A program made the translations under genes and the position numbers. From Actinomadura rupiterrae (GTDB taxonomy: Bacteria > Actinomycetota > Actinomycetes > Streptosporangiales > Streptosporangiaceae): 64,000 bases of DNA. Location of the stretch: the NCBI RefSeq assembly GCF_024172125.1, contig NZ_JAMZEA010000004.1:558001-622000 (forward strand), in the 5' to 3' direction. The notes beneath the pieces are model-generated. The model worked only from the letters and a program-made list of their open reading frames with translations. It had not been told where the DNA came from and searched no databases. Positions 40,454-49,576 of this stretch are shown in pieces. The first letter of the stretch is position 1; each line of letters starts with the position of its first letter.

Positions 40454-41175
40454 TCCGGGCTCCTCAAGGTGAGGGTCGTCCAGGCGCCGACGTGGACGCG
40501 GTCGCCGTCCTTCAGCGGCACCGGGACGTTCACCGGGACCGGGTCGAGCTCGTCGTTGAGCGTGGTGCCGTTGGCCGAGCCCGGGTCGACGAGCGACCAC
40601 GAGCCGTCCGGCTGGGCGAGCAGGACGGCGTGCAGCCGCGAGACGCCGGGGTCCTCGGGCGGGACGGACAGGTCGATCTCCGGCTCGATGCCGCGCGAGG
40701 CGCTGCGCCGCCCGATCTGGACGCGCTGCCCGGCCAGCGAGACCAGCCGGTCCGGGCAGTACGGCGGGAACGCGATCGCGGCGGCGTCCGGGCCGCCCTG
40801 CGCGCGGACGGCCTCGAAGTACTCGCGGTCCGCCGCGATGACGGCCGTCCAGGTGCGTGCCTTGGCGGGCGGCAGGGGCCCGGACGGCGCCGTCCCGTCC
40901 TGGGGCTTGGCGACCGGCTGCGTGAACGCCTGCGGCCGTTCGGCCTGCCTGCCCGTGTCGAAGTCGTAGCCGTCCTCCTCGCAGAACCGGCCGGACTTGC
41001 GCGTCCCGCACACCGGGCAGGACGGCACGTCACCCACGTCCGGCCGCGGCCCCTGCCTCGGCGGCTCCTCGCGGGACAGCTCCAGGCGCGGCGCGGACTC
41101 CACGCGCGAGCCGCACATGTCGCAGAACTCGTCGCCGGGATGCAGTTCCGCCCCGCACACGCCGCACTTGCCCAC
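40450..41175 (-). CDS. FHA-domain protein with zinc ribbons
   Basis: 241 aa from GTG 41175. N-terminal zinc ribbons: CGVCGAELHPGDEFCDMCG and CPVCGTRKSGRFCEEDG. A C-terminal FHA domain (residues about 145-240) carries the phosphothreonine-binding strand pattern VQIGRRSASRG, DPGVSRLHAVLL, LVDPGSANGTTLN. GarA, the known FHA partner of PknG in mycobacteria, inhibits TCA enzymes; this protein is a candidate reader of PknG phosphorylation but lacks GarA's N-terminal ETTS motif. Coupled with the GlnX-like gene (4-bp overlap). Confidence 0.9.
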   Translation of the reverse strand: MGKCGVCGAELHPGDEFCDMCGSRVESAPRLELSREEPPRQGPRPDVGDVPSCPVCGTRKSGRFCEEDGYDFDTGRQAERPQAFTQPVAKPQDGTAPSGPLPPAKARTWTAVIAADREYFEAVRAQGGPDAAAIAFPPYCPDRLVSLAGQRVQIGRRSASRGIEPEIDLSVPPEDPGVSRLHAVLLAQPDGSWSLVDPGSANGTTLNDELDPVPVNVPVPLKDGDRVHVGAWTTLTLRSPE

Positions 41176-41180
41176 GCCGC

Positions 41181-42488
41181 TCAGGCCCCCGTCCCGGGAG
41201 CGCTCTCGTCCTGCCGGGTCCGGACGGTCCGGACCGACCTCGTGTCGAGCGACATCTCGTCCGCCACGTCCACGTCCTTCTTCAGCCGGACCGTCCCGGA
41301 CTCGTGGTCGACGTCCACCATCCGCCCGAGCAGGTCGGTGATCTCCTCGTTGCCGACCTGCTCGGCGAGCGCGACGGCCCGGCCGAGCCGCGCGGTCGCG
41401 CGCTCCTCGTCGCCGTCGCGGCGCGCGGCCAGGCCCTCCTGGATCGCGTCCGCCAGCTCCGACTGGCCGGTGTGATGGGCGACGCGCGCGTTGATCCGGG
41501 TGGACAGCGCCTCGTCGTCGGTCCACTCGACCAGGACGTTCGCGTGCGCCAGCTCCTCGCCGGTGTCCGGGACGACCAGCTTCACCCAGGCCGCGCGGCC
41601 CTGCCTCCCGACGTCGCCGGGCGGGACGTCCACGCACAGGTGGTACTCGCGGCTCTCCGCGCCCCACGCGCCGAGCGGGTAGTCGCCGATCTGGCCCTTG
41701 TCGTCCCGCCGCCCGGTCAGGTCCTCGACGGACGGGACCATCTGCTTCACGAACCGCAGGGAGCCGTTCTGCGGCGTCCAGACGCGCAGCGCGAGGTCGG
41801 CGACGTTCTTGCCCATCGCGTCCCGCATCATCTGCCGGAAGTCGTCCTCCAGATCGGCCGGATCGGGGACGTCGAGGAACCCGCCGAGCAAGACTGAGGT
41901 GATCTTGCGTAGCTCGGCGACGTCCCAGTCCGTCCCGACACCTCGGGCATCGCAGCCGAAATGCCCCTCGCACGTGCGCAGCGCGGCGTCCAGCTCCTCG
42001 GCCGACTCGTGCTGGTTCTTCCCGTCGGTGAGCAGGATCGCGTGCCGCACCGCGCCCTCCTCCCCGGCGAGCAGCCGGTCGGCGAGCCGCAGCCACGACC
42101 CGATCGCGGTGCCGCCGGACGCCTCCAGCCGCGACACCGCGCCGATCGCACCCGAGCGGTGCTGCCGGTTCATCGTGACCAGCCGCTCCCCGCCCGCCGG
42201 GTACACCATCCGCGGGCTGTTGGACCCGGCGACGACCGCGAACCGAACGCCGTCCCGGACGACCTTCAGCGCCGCCTCCGCCGCCCGCTTCGCCGCGCCC
42301 ATCTTGCCGCTGTACGACATCGACCCGGACGCGTCGATGACGATCACCTCGGCGGCGCGCGCCGCGGGCGCCTCCGGCGCCGGTCCGCCGGACGACTCCA
42401 CCGACACGATGGCGTGCATCTCGTGCCCGCCCGCGCCGAGGTACGGGTTCTGGTCGACCTTGATCGTGAAGGGCGGACGGTCGGTCAT
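41181..42488 (-). CDS. VWA-domain protein of the PknG operon
   Basis: 435 aa from ATG 42488. A von Willebrand A domain begins near residue 46; MIDAS DASGSMS at 52-58, with a second metal residue in GGTAIGSW and AILLTDGKNQHES. A mid-part strand-rich domain (ADLALRVWTPQNGSLRFVKQMVPSV) and a helical C-terminus follow. No signal peptide, so cytoplasmic. VWA proteins scaffold protein complexes. The 4-bp overlap with the PP2C gene and 5-bp gap to the FHA gene argue for one complex with the kinase and phosphatase. Confidence 0.9.
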   Translation of the reverse strand: MTDRPPFTIKVDQNPYLGAGGHEMHAIVSVESSGGPAPEAPAARAAEVIVIDASGSMSYSGKMGAAKRAAEAALKVVRDGVRFAVVAGSNSPRMVYPAGGERLVTMNRQHRSGAIGAVSRLEASGGTAIGSWLRLADRLLAGEEGAVRHAILLTDGKNQHESAEELDAALRTCEGHFGCDARGVGTDWDVAELRKITSVLLGGFLDVPDPADLEDDFRQMMRDAMGKNVADLALRVWTPQNGSLRFVKQMVPSVEDLTGRRDDKGQIGDYPLGAWGAESREYHLCVDVPPGDVGRQGRAAWVKLVVPDTGEELAHANVLVEWTDDEALSTRINARVAHHTGQSELADAIQEGLAARRDGDEERATARLGRAVALAEQVGNEEITDLLGRMVDVDHESGTVRLKKDVDVADEMSLDTRSVRTVRTRQDESAPGTGA

Positions 42489-43786
42489 GGTCGTCTCTCC
42501 CACCTCGTAGCGGACCCGGCGCTCGCCGCCGGCGCGCCCCCGAGGTCGGACGCGCCCCCCGCGCCCCGGGACCCGCGCCCCTCCTTTTCGGACGCCCCGA
42601 CCCCCACTTCCGACACCCCCGCTCCAGCCCGCGCACCCTCCGGCCCCGCCTGCGCGCCCGCCGGGGCGGGCTGCGTGGTCGCCGGGGCGGTGTGGGCTCC
42701 GGGGGTGGGGGCGGTCAGGCCGTCCGGGGGCGGGAAGGGGATGAGGACGGCCGTCACGTTGTCGCGTCCGCCCGCTTCGAGCGCCGCGGCGAGCAGCACG
42801 CGCACGCCTTCGGCCGGGTCGGGGCACCGGCCCAGGACGGCGGCGAGGTCGGACGGTTCGGGCAGGTAGTTCCACAGGCCGTCGCTGCACACCAGGACCG
42901 CGCCGGGGCCGTCCGGCGCGAAGCCCGCCACGCTGGACGCCGTGGCCCCCGCGTCCGCGCCCAACCAGCCGGTCAGCAGGTGCGCGCGCCGGTCGGCGTG
43001 CGCGGCCTCCGGCGTCATCGCGCCCGTCCGGATCATCTGCTCGGCCCACGAGTCGTCCCGGGTGAGGACCCGTCCCGGCTCGGCGCGGCGGGGCGCGAAC
43101 TCGACCGTCCCGGCCCGCATCTGCGCGAGGTCGGAGCGCGTGACCTGCGACAACACCTCGCGGGCGCGCAACGCCGGGATCCAGTAGGCGCGGCTGTCGC
43201 CGATCCAGCCGACCGTCACCGTCGCGGCGTCCACTAGGGCGGACACGTAGGTGCAGGCGGGAGCGCCAGACGGGCCCGCCTCACCGAGCGCGGCGACCGC
43301 CTCGCTGGCGCGGTCGAGCGCGGCACGGGTCGCCGCCACCGGATCCGCGCCCGCCGCGACGCCCTGGGCCAGCACCGTCGTCCCGGTCTCGGCCGCTATG
43401 CGCGACGCCTCGTCCGACCCGGGCGCGGTCGCCACGCCGTCGCACACCACAGCGCACACCGCCGCCGGGAGGACGGCCAGGGCGAACGAGTCCTCGTTGC
43501 GCTTGCGGCGCCGTCCGACGTCGCTGACGCCCGCACACGCCACCAGCCCGTCCGGGCCGGACAGCGCGATCTCCACATGCTCGCGCCCGGTCGGCTGCCG
43601 CAACCCGCACCGGCCGCAATACCCGTCCGCATCGATCGCGACGGCCCCGCAGTCCACACATCGCACCAACCCCGGCGGAGCGGCGGGTGGAGGCGGGGAC
43701 GCAGGGCGGGGGATGCCGCACCTCTCGCAGAAGCGGTCGGCCGGTTGGAGGGGATCGCCGCAGGTGGGGCAGCGCGCGGCGGTCAC
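42485..43786 (-). CDS. PP2C-type Ser/Thr phosphatase with zinc ribbons
   Basis: 433 aa. Two N-terminal zinc ribbons (CPTCGDPLQPADRFCERCG and CVDCGAVAIDADGYCGRCG). The PP2C catalytic domain spans about residues 80-355: SDVGRRRKRNEDSFAL, VVCDGVATAPGSDEAS, VTVGWIGDSRAYW, LVCSDGLWNYL, GRDNVTAVLI, with the metal-binding aspartates in place. The Pro/Ala/Gly-rich C-terminus is likely disordered. It probably reverses PknG phosphorylations. Coupled by 4-bp overlaps to PknG upstream and VWA downstream. Confidence 0.94.
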   Translation of the reverse strand: MTAARCPTCGDPLQPADRFCERCGIPRPASPPPPAAPPGLVRCVDCGAVAIDADGYCGRCGLRQPTGREHVEIALSGPDGLVACAGVSDVGRRRKRNEDSFALAVLPAAVCAVVCDGVATAPGSDEASRIAAETGTTVLAQGVAAGADPVAATRAALDRASEAVAALGEAGPSGAPACTYVSALVDAATVTVGWIGDSRAYWIPALRAREVLSQVTRSDLAQMRAGTVEFAPRRAEPGRVLTRDDSWAEQMIRTGAMTPEAAHADRRAHLLTGWLGADAGATASSVAGFAPDGPGAVLVCSDGLWNYLPEPSDLAAVLGRCPDPAEGVRVLLAAALEAGGRDNVTAVLIPFPPPDGLTAPTPGAHTAPATTQPAPAGAQAGPEGARAGAGVSEVGVGASEKEGRGSRGAGGASDLGGAPAASAGSATRWERRP

Positions 43787-46236
43787 AGCAGGGTCCTAGG
43801 ACGGACGGTGTTGGCGCGTCGCACCATCGCATGGCGGGTATCCGGGCGGTCGGCGAGCTTCGCCAAGTGTCGGTAGACCGTTTCCAGCGTCCGGCGCAGG
43901 TCGCGTTCGGTCAGCGGCGTCCCGAGGACTTCGTGCGTGCCGTTCGGCGACTTCGCCCTATCGGGTTGCGCGTCGGCCTTGTGGGTGGAGCGGAGCCAGG
44001 CCAGGGCGGCTTCGAGGACCTCGGCGGTGAAGCGGTCGCGGCGCTCGGTGTCCAGGCGCATGCCGGTGAGGCGGCGGCCCGCGTCGATGAGGGTCTGCGG
44101 GTCCAGCTCGCTGGGCGGACGGCCCCGGACGGTCGTCGCGACCGCCGCGAGCTGCGCGGACACGTAGTAGCTGGAGACGCGGGGGACGAGGTCGAGGGCG
44201 GCCTGCGCGCCGTCCCGGTCGCCGCTCGCCAGGCTCGTCCGGGCCAGGCCGAACGCGGCGCTGACGTAGGTCGGATCGGTGCGCCAGACGGTCTCGTAGT
44301 GCGCGGCGGCGGTCCTCGTGTCGCCCTGGAGCTCGGCGCAGAAGGCGAGCGCGAGCTTGGGCGCGAGCTCGCCCGGCATCAGGTCGTAGAGGTCGTCGAA
44401 CGTCGCGGCGGCCATTCCGGGCCGTCCGTCCGCCAGGTCGTGGACGGCCCGGTACCAGTCGGAGCGCCAGTCGTCCTCGTGCTCCGCGCCGAACGCGGTG
44501 ATGATCTCGTTGGCGGCGGGCAGGTCGCCCAGCTCGATCGAGACCCGCGCGTGCGCAAGCCGGACCTCCGGCGACGCGGACGGCGCGCCGGACAGCGCCG
44601 CCGCCAGGTCGCCCGGGTCGCGGGCCGACAGACCGGCGAGGAACCCGGCGGCCGGGTCGTCCGTCGCGACGAGCGGGACGGGCAGCGCCGCCGCAGCGGC
44701 GCCCGGCGTCAGCGCCTGGAGGATCGGCGCGCCGCCCTCCAGCTCGTCCTCGATGTCGGCGACCTCCGCGCCCGCCGCGTTCTGCTCCGGCCCGAACAGC
44801 GGCGACGGCGCGGGCGGCACCCGCACGCCCTCGGCGGACAGCACCTCGCGCAGCACGCCGGTGAGCTGCTCGGCCATCTCCGCCGCGCTCTGGAACCGGC
44901 GGGCCGGATCGCCGTGGCAGGCGCGCCGCAGCAGCCGGTAGTACGACTCGTACCGCTGGAAGACCGGGACCTCGTGGCGCGGCGGCAGGCTGCGCAGGTG
45001 CCGCTTGGTGTAGCCGCGGAACGCGAAGCTCAGCACGGCGAGCGTCCGGCCCACGGTGTACAGGTCGGACGGCACCGACGGCCCGCGCGCGGCGATCTCC
45101 GGCGCCTGGTAGCCGGGCGTCCCGAAGATCGGGCTGCCGGAGTCGAACGAGCGCCGCACCCCGCCGAGGTCGATCAGCTTGAGCTGCTCCTCGCTCTGGA
45201 TCGCGTTGTCCGGCTTGAAGTCGCAGTACAGCAGCCCGACGTTGTGCAGGTAGCCGAGCGCGCTCAGCACCTCCAGCCCGTACGCGATCACCTGCGGGAG
45301 CGGCAGCGCCGCGTCGTCCCCGGCCTCCTTGCGGTGGCTGAGCAGGATGTCCTTCAGCGACCGGCCGCCGACGTACTCCATCACGATGTAGCCGGAGCCG
45401 CCGTGCTGGACGAAGTTGAAGATCTTGACGATGTTCGGGTGCTCGACCTCGGCGAGGAACGCCCGCTCGGCCGTCGCGGCGGCCATCGCGTCGGTGTCCC
45501 CCACGTCCAGCAGGCCCTTGAGGACGACCCAGCGCCCCGACACGTTGTGGTCGCGGGCCAGGTAGATCCAGCCGAGCCCGCCGTGCGCGAGGCAGCCGAG
45601 CACCTCGTACTGGTCGCCGAGCGTGTCGCCGGGCTTCAGCTTCGGCGTGAACGAGAACGGGTGCCCGCAGTTGCGGCAGAACCCCTCGGTCCGTCCCGGT
45701 TTGCCGTCCCGGGTGCGGCCGACCGGCTCGTCGCAGCGGCTGCAGAACCGGCGGTTCTCCGGGACCTCCGGGTTCTCCATGATCGCGTCCGCCGGGTCCC
45801 GGTACGGGACGGGCGGCACCTCGACCAGGCCCGCGCCGAGCCCGCCGCGCTGGCCGGGGCCGCGCGTCCCGCCCGAGCCGGTGCCCCGGGTCGCCGTCCG
45901 GCCCGAACCGCGCGTGCCACGCGATCCCCGCTCGGACGAGCTGGTGTTGCGGACGCCCGCGCCGACCGGTGTGGCGGGGCCGCCTCCGCCTTCGATGCGC
46001 CGTCCCGCCATCACCGACCAGCCGGGGCCGCGCTCGGGCGCCTGGCGGCCGGGGCGCGTCGGCATCGCACCCACGTCCGGCCCGGACGGCGCGGACCCGG
46101 CCGACGAAGCGTCCGGCGACACGTCCGGCGACGCGCCCGCGGGCGGGGTCAGGCCGCAGGCGTCGCAGAAGCCGTCGTCCTGAACGGTCCCGGAGCAGTC
46201 GGGCTGAGGGCAGGGGAACTGCTTGCCACCGGTCAT
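43783..46236 (-). CDS. pknG: Serine/threonine protein kinase PknG
   Basis: 817 aa from ATG 46236. Layout as in mycobacterial PknG, with an added N-terminal zinc ribbon (Cys 9, 14, 24, 27) and Gly/Arg-rich linker. The rubredoxin-like domain has C-x2-C pairs at 165/168 and 187/190 (FCSRCDEP; FCRNCGHPF). Kinase: CLAHGGLGWIYLARD loop, catalytic Lys240, CDFKPDN at 338-344, and DLG at 356-358 in place of DFG, as in PknG. C-terminal TPR region about 550-810. The rubredoxin links activity to redox state. Both ends overlap neighbours by 4 bp. Confidence 0.97.
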   Translation of the reverse strand: MTGGKQFPCPQPDCSGTVQDDGFCDACGLTPPAGASPDVSPDASSAGSAPSGPDVGAMPTRPGRQAPERGPGWSVMAGRRIEGGGGPATPVGAGVRNTSSSERGSRGTRGSGRTATRGTGSGGTRGPGQRGGLGAGLVEVPPVPYRDPADAIMENPEVPENRRFCSRCDEPVGRTRDGKPGRTEGFCRNCGHPFSFTPKLKPGDTLGDQYEVLGCLAHGGLGWIYLARDHNVSGRWVVLKGLLDVGDTDAMAAATAERAFLAEVEHPNIVKIFNFVQHGGSGYIVMEYVGGRSLKDILLSHRKEAGDDAALPLPQVIAYGLEVLSALGYLHNVGLLYCDFKPDNAIQSEEQLKLIDLGGVRRSFDSGSPIFGTPGYQAPEIAARGPSVPSDLYTVGRTLAVLSFAFRGYTKRHLRSLPPRHEVPVFQRYESYYRLLRRACHGDPARRFQSAAEMAEQLTGVLREVLSAEGVRVPPAPSPLFGPEQNAAGAEVADIEDELEGGAPILQALTPGAAAAALPVPLVATDDPAAGFLAGLSARDPGDLAAALSGAPSASPEVRLAHARVSIELGDLPAANEIITAFGAEHEDDWRSDWYRAVHDLADGRPGMAAATFDDLYDLMPGELAPKLALAFCAELQGDTRTAAAHYETVWRTDPTYVSAAFGLARTSLASGDRDGAQAALDLVPRVSSYYVSAQLAAVATTVRGRPPSELDPQTLIDAGRRLTGMRLDTERRDRFTAEVLEAALAWLRSTHKADAQPDRAKSPNGTHEVLGTPLTERDLRRTLETVYRHLAKLADRPDTRHAMVRRANTVRPRTLL

Positions 46237-47456
46237 CCGCGGGTTCCCGTCTCGGTCTCGCACGCCCGGATGGCGCGCTGGTACTCGGCGAGCGCGGCGG
46301 TGGCCGCACGCAGGTCGCAGGGGGCCGTCCAGAGCAGGTCCCGGGCCCGGTCGTGCAGGCCCGAGATCCGCGCGTCCTCGGCGAGGCCGAGCCGGCCCGC
46401 CTTGGCCTGGTACGCCTGCAGGCGTCCGCGCAGCTCCGCGCGGCGGTCGAGGAGGCCGGCGGCGAGGTCGCGGTCGGCGCGGACGCGGTCCAGCGCCGTC
46501 GCGACCGCCCGTTCGAGGTCGGCCGAGCGGGCGGCCAGCTCGCGCCAGCGGCCCTCCGCGCAGAGCGCGGCGAGCGCCGCGAGCCGGTCCCGCAGCCCCG
46601 CGGACGGCTCGACCGGGTCCGGCAGCCCCGGCGAGTCGATCTTCAGGAGCGCGGTCTCCCGGGATTCGCGCGCCTCCCGCTCCGCCTCGGCGACCTCGTC
46701 GATCGCGCCGGTCAGCCGGTCCACGAGCGCGGTGTGCCCGTCGCGCGCGGCGACCGCCCCGGCCAGCTCCGCCCGGAACGCCTCCAGCGCCTTGCTCAGC
46801 GCCTCCAGCCGCGAGGTGTCCGCCTTCGCCTCGCTGCCCGAGCCGCTGACCAGCGACAGCGGGTCCGTCCGGACGATCCGCCCGAACGCCGTCAGCTCCC
46901 GGCCGATGCGGTCCAGCTCCGGGTGCCGGACGCCGTCCAGCTCGTGCGCGACGCGCGCCGCGTCCCGCCAGCCCTCCTCCACGTCGTCCAGCGGGAGCAG
47001 CAGGGCCGTCCACGCGTTGTCGGCCGCGACCACCACGGCGGCGGCCGCCTCGTACTCGTCCGACATCAGCTGGACGGCCTCGTCCAGCGTCACCCGCTTG
47101 CGCTCCGGGCCGAGCAGCGTCCGCTGGTCGAGCGGGACCTCGCCGTCCGGAAGGTCCACGGACGGCCCGGTCAGCATGGCCGTCAGCGTGAGCAGGACGT
47201 CCACGTCGGGGCGGTTCGTGCTGTCGCGGAGGGCGGTCGCCTCGTCCAGGACGCTCGTGTACGCGTCGAACAGCCGCCACAGGGTCGCGACCTTGCGCTG
47301 CGTCTCGTCCCAGCGCCGCCAGGTCTCCCCGGTGAGCCGCGCCCCCTTGAGGAGCTGCGACCCCGCGTGGGAGTCCAGGTCGAGCAGGGCCGCCGAGATC
47401 CGCTCGGCGTCCGCGCGCAGCTGGCGGAGGGCGTGGTCGACGCCCTCGCGGCTCAT
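46233..47456 (-). CDS. Coiled-coil protein, first gene of PknG operon
   Basis: 407 aa from ATG 47456; a GTG at 47486 is an alternative start. Almost entirely helical: DHALRQLRADAERISAALLDLDSHAGSQLL, GETWRRWDETQRKVATLWRLFDAYTSVLDEA and a long C-terminal Arg/Glu/Leu coil (RDRLAALAALCAEGRWRELAARSADLERAV). No membrane span or enzymatic motif. Its stop overlaps the PknG start by 4 bp. A scaffold or adaptor for the kinase is plausible. The family itself is not recognised. Confidence 0.82.
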   Translation of the reverse strand: MSREGVDHALRQLRADAERISAALLDLDSHAGSQLLKGARLTGETWRRWDETQRKVATLWRLFDAYTSVLDEATALRDSTNRPDVDVLLTLTAMLTGPSVDLPDGEVPLDQRTLLGPERKRVTLDEAVQLMSDEYEAAAAVVVAADNAWTALLLPLDDVEEGWRDAARVAHELDGVRHPELDRIGRELTAFGRIVRTDPLSLVSGSGSEAKADTSRLEALSKALEAFRAELAGAVAARDGHTALVDRLTGAIDEVAEAEREARESRETALLKIDSPGLPDPVEPSAGLRDRLAALAALCAEGRWRELAARSADLERAVATALDRVRADRDLAAGLLDRRAELRGRLQAYQAKAGRLGLAEDARISGLHDRARDLLWTAPCDLRAATAALAEYQRAIRACETETGTRG

Positions 47457-48109
47457 GGGCGCCGCCCCGGTTCCGCTCTCGTTCACCTCGGCCCCGTGTC
47501 CCTGCCCCGTCCTCGCACCGACTCCCACTTCGATTCGCGCCGCGGCCTGCGGGTTCCCGCCCCTGCCGACGCGCGTGCGCCGCGGTCTGCCGCCTTGGCG
47601 CCGCGGTCCGTTGCCCTGCCGCCTTCTCCCGTGCTTCTGCCGCCGCCTTCCGTTGTCCTGCTGCCGTCCGTCGCGTTTCCGTTGCCGTCCGTCGCCTGCC
47701 ACCGCCGTTCGCCGACATCCGCCGGACGTTCGCCGACGTCCATCCAGGATCGGGCGTACCCGCTCCGTTCAGTGTGATCCGGGGCACTTTTCGGCACAAG
47801 CGCGTGCCCCGCCATCGAAATCCCGGGAGCTTCGTCGCCCACTCCCGTGAATCATGATGAATCCGGGGGCGTGATCGCCGCCGCGGAGCCGTCCGGAACG
47901 CCTGTTGACCGCCTTCGGCCACCTCAGAGGGGTGATGCCCGTTAGCAAAAACACACAGGGTTACCGGCGAACGGGTTGTGTTGAGGGAACGTCGTGGTGT
48001 GAAGTGACGTTCTGTAGGTGTCGTCCCCCTGCGGGACGTGGCTGAGCAGTCCGATCGAGAGGAGTTGAGAGTCCGCAGTGTCGGACCCCAGTCATAGACC
48101 CGGTGCACC
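47457..48109. promoter_or_regulatory. 653-bp divergent promoter region
   Basis: Separates the PknG operon (minus) from the CNNM-type gene (plus). A 119-codon minus-strand frame at 47483-47842 is repetitive (ATDGN, TDRGAKAAD) and unsupported. A 7-bp inverted repeat gaacgtc-N12-gacgttc spans 47987-48012, about 100 bp before the plus-strand start, and could be a regulator site. No riboswitch consensus was recognised. Confidence 0.45.
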
Positions 48110-49576
48110 ATGCTGAACGCCGCACTGGGCCTTTTCGCCGTCATCCTGCTCACCGCCGCGACGGGCTACTTCGTCGCCCAGGAGTTCGCGTTCGTCGCCG
48201 CCGACCGGTCCCGGCTGACCGTCGCCGCCGACAGCGGCGACGCCTCCGCGCGCCGCGCGCTCCGGGTCATCGGGCGGCTCTCCTTCATGCTCTCGGGCGC
48301 GCAGCTCGGCATCACCATGACCACCCTGGTGGTCGGGTTCATCGCCAAGCCCGCCCTCGCCTCGCTCATCGAGCCCCTCCTCCAGGCGGTCGGCGTGCCG
48401 TCCGGCGCGGTGGACGCGATCGCGCTCGCCGCCGGGTTCGTCCTGGCCACGCTGATCCAGATGCTGCTGGGCGAGCTGTTCCCCAAGAACCTCGCGCTCG
48501 CGCGGGCGGAGAGCCTCGCCCGCGTGCTCGCCGCGTCCACGCTCGCCTACCTGACCGTCGCGGGCCCGCTGATCCGGCTGTTCGACCGGGCCGCGGCCGC
48601 GCTGCTGCGCGCCGTCGGCGTCGAGCCGGTCGAGGAGCTGCGCAGCGGCGCGACGCTGGAGGAGCTCGGCGACATCATCGACCGCTCCGCCGGCGCCGGG
48701 CACCTGCCCGCCGACCTGTCCAGGCTGCTGGAGCGCGCGCTGTCCTTCAGCGACCGGACGGCCGACGAGGTCATGGTGCCGCGCCCGCAGGTCCGCTCGC
48801 TCGCCTCGGACGCCACGGTCGCCGAGCTCGTCACCCTGATCCGCGAGAACGGCAACTCCACCTACCCCGTCTACGGCCAGGACATGGACGACATCGTCGG
48901 CGTCGTCGGCGCGCGGGAGGCCGCGGTCGAGGACCTCGCGCCGTCCACCGCGGTCGCGTCGGTCGCCCGTCCCGCGCTGATGGTCCCCGGCAGCCAGCCG
49001 CTGTACGGGGTCATCGAGCGGATGCGCGAGGCCGGCGAGGAGTTCGCCTGCGTCGTGGACGAGTACGGCGGCCTCGCCGGCATCCTCACCTTCGAGGACA
49101 TCGCCGAGGAGCTCGTCGGCGAGATCATCGACGAGAACGACGCGCGCGAGGAGACCCCGGTCGGCTCCGCCGACGGCTCCTGGCTGCTGGACGCCGGGCT
49201 GCGCGTCGACGAGATCGAGCTGACCACCGGCCTCGCCCTCCCCGAGGGCGACTCCTACGACACGGTCGGCGGCCTGGTCATGGCCGAGCTGCGCCGCCTG
49301 CCGCGCCCGGGTGACCGGCTGGTCGTCCCGCTGGGCGAGGACCCGTCCGAACCGGACGGCCACGCCGAGATCGAGGTCGTCGCGGTGGCCCGCCGGGTCG
49401 CCCGCCACGTCCGGGTCCGCGCCCTGACCGCGGCCGAGATCCCCGCCGTCCCGGCGCCCGCCGAGCCGCAGGATCCCGCTCCGGCGCTGGTGCCCGGCTC
49501 ACCGTCGGCCGACGAACCGAACATCGAGGACAAGTCCGCCATGGCGGCGTCCGGGGAGGGTCCGTGGATCCGCTGA
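48110..49576 (+). CDS. CNNM/CorC-type membrane protein (DUF21-CBS-HlyC)
   Basis: 488 aa. The DUF21 membrane domain (about residues 1-190, four hydrophobic segments, GYFVAQEFAFVAADRSRL; GAQLGITMTTLVVGF) is followed by a CBS pair (about 215-335: DEVMVPRPQVRSLASDATVAELV; EFACVVDEYGGLAGILTFEDIAEELVGEI). The CorC/HlyC C-terminal domain spans about 350-430. This architecture is known in CNNM and MgpA-type proteins linked to magnesium efflux or cobalt resistance. No strong ribosome site is seen before ATG 48110. The stop lies 13 bp inside the next gene. Confidence 0.92.
   Translation: MLNAALGLFAVILLTAATGYFVAQEFAFVAADRSRLTVAADSGDASARRALRVIGRLSFMLSGAQLGITMTTLVVGFIAKPALASLIEPLLQAVGVPSGAVDAIALAAGFVLATLIQMLLGELFPKNLALARAESLARVLAASTLAYLTVAGPLIRLFDRAAAALLRAVGVEPVEELRSGATLEELGDIIDRSAGAGHLPADLSRLLERALSFSDRTADEVMVPRPQVRSLASDATVAELVTLIRENGNSTYPVYGQDMDDIVGVVGAREAAVEDLAPSTAVASVARPALMVPGSQPLYGVIERMREAGEEFACVVDEYGGLAGILTFEDIAEELVGEIIDENDAREETPVGSADGSWLLDAGLRVDEIELTTGLALPEGDSYDTVGGLVMAELRRLPRPGDRLVVPLGEDPSEPDGHAEIEVVAVARRVARHVRVRALTAAEIPAVPAPAEPQDPAPALVPGSPSADEPNIEDKSAMAASGEGPWIR

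Noticed and set aside
43687..47850. A 1,387-codon plus-strand open frame opposite the PknG genes
   Set aside because: Mirror of strongly supported minus-strand genes; Arg/Val/Leu-rich without domains.
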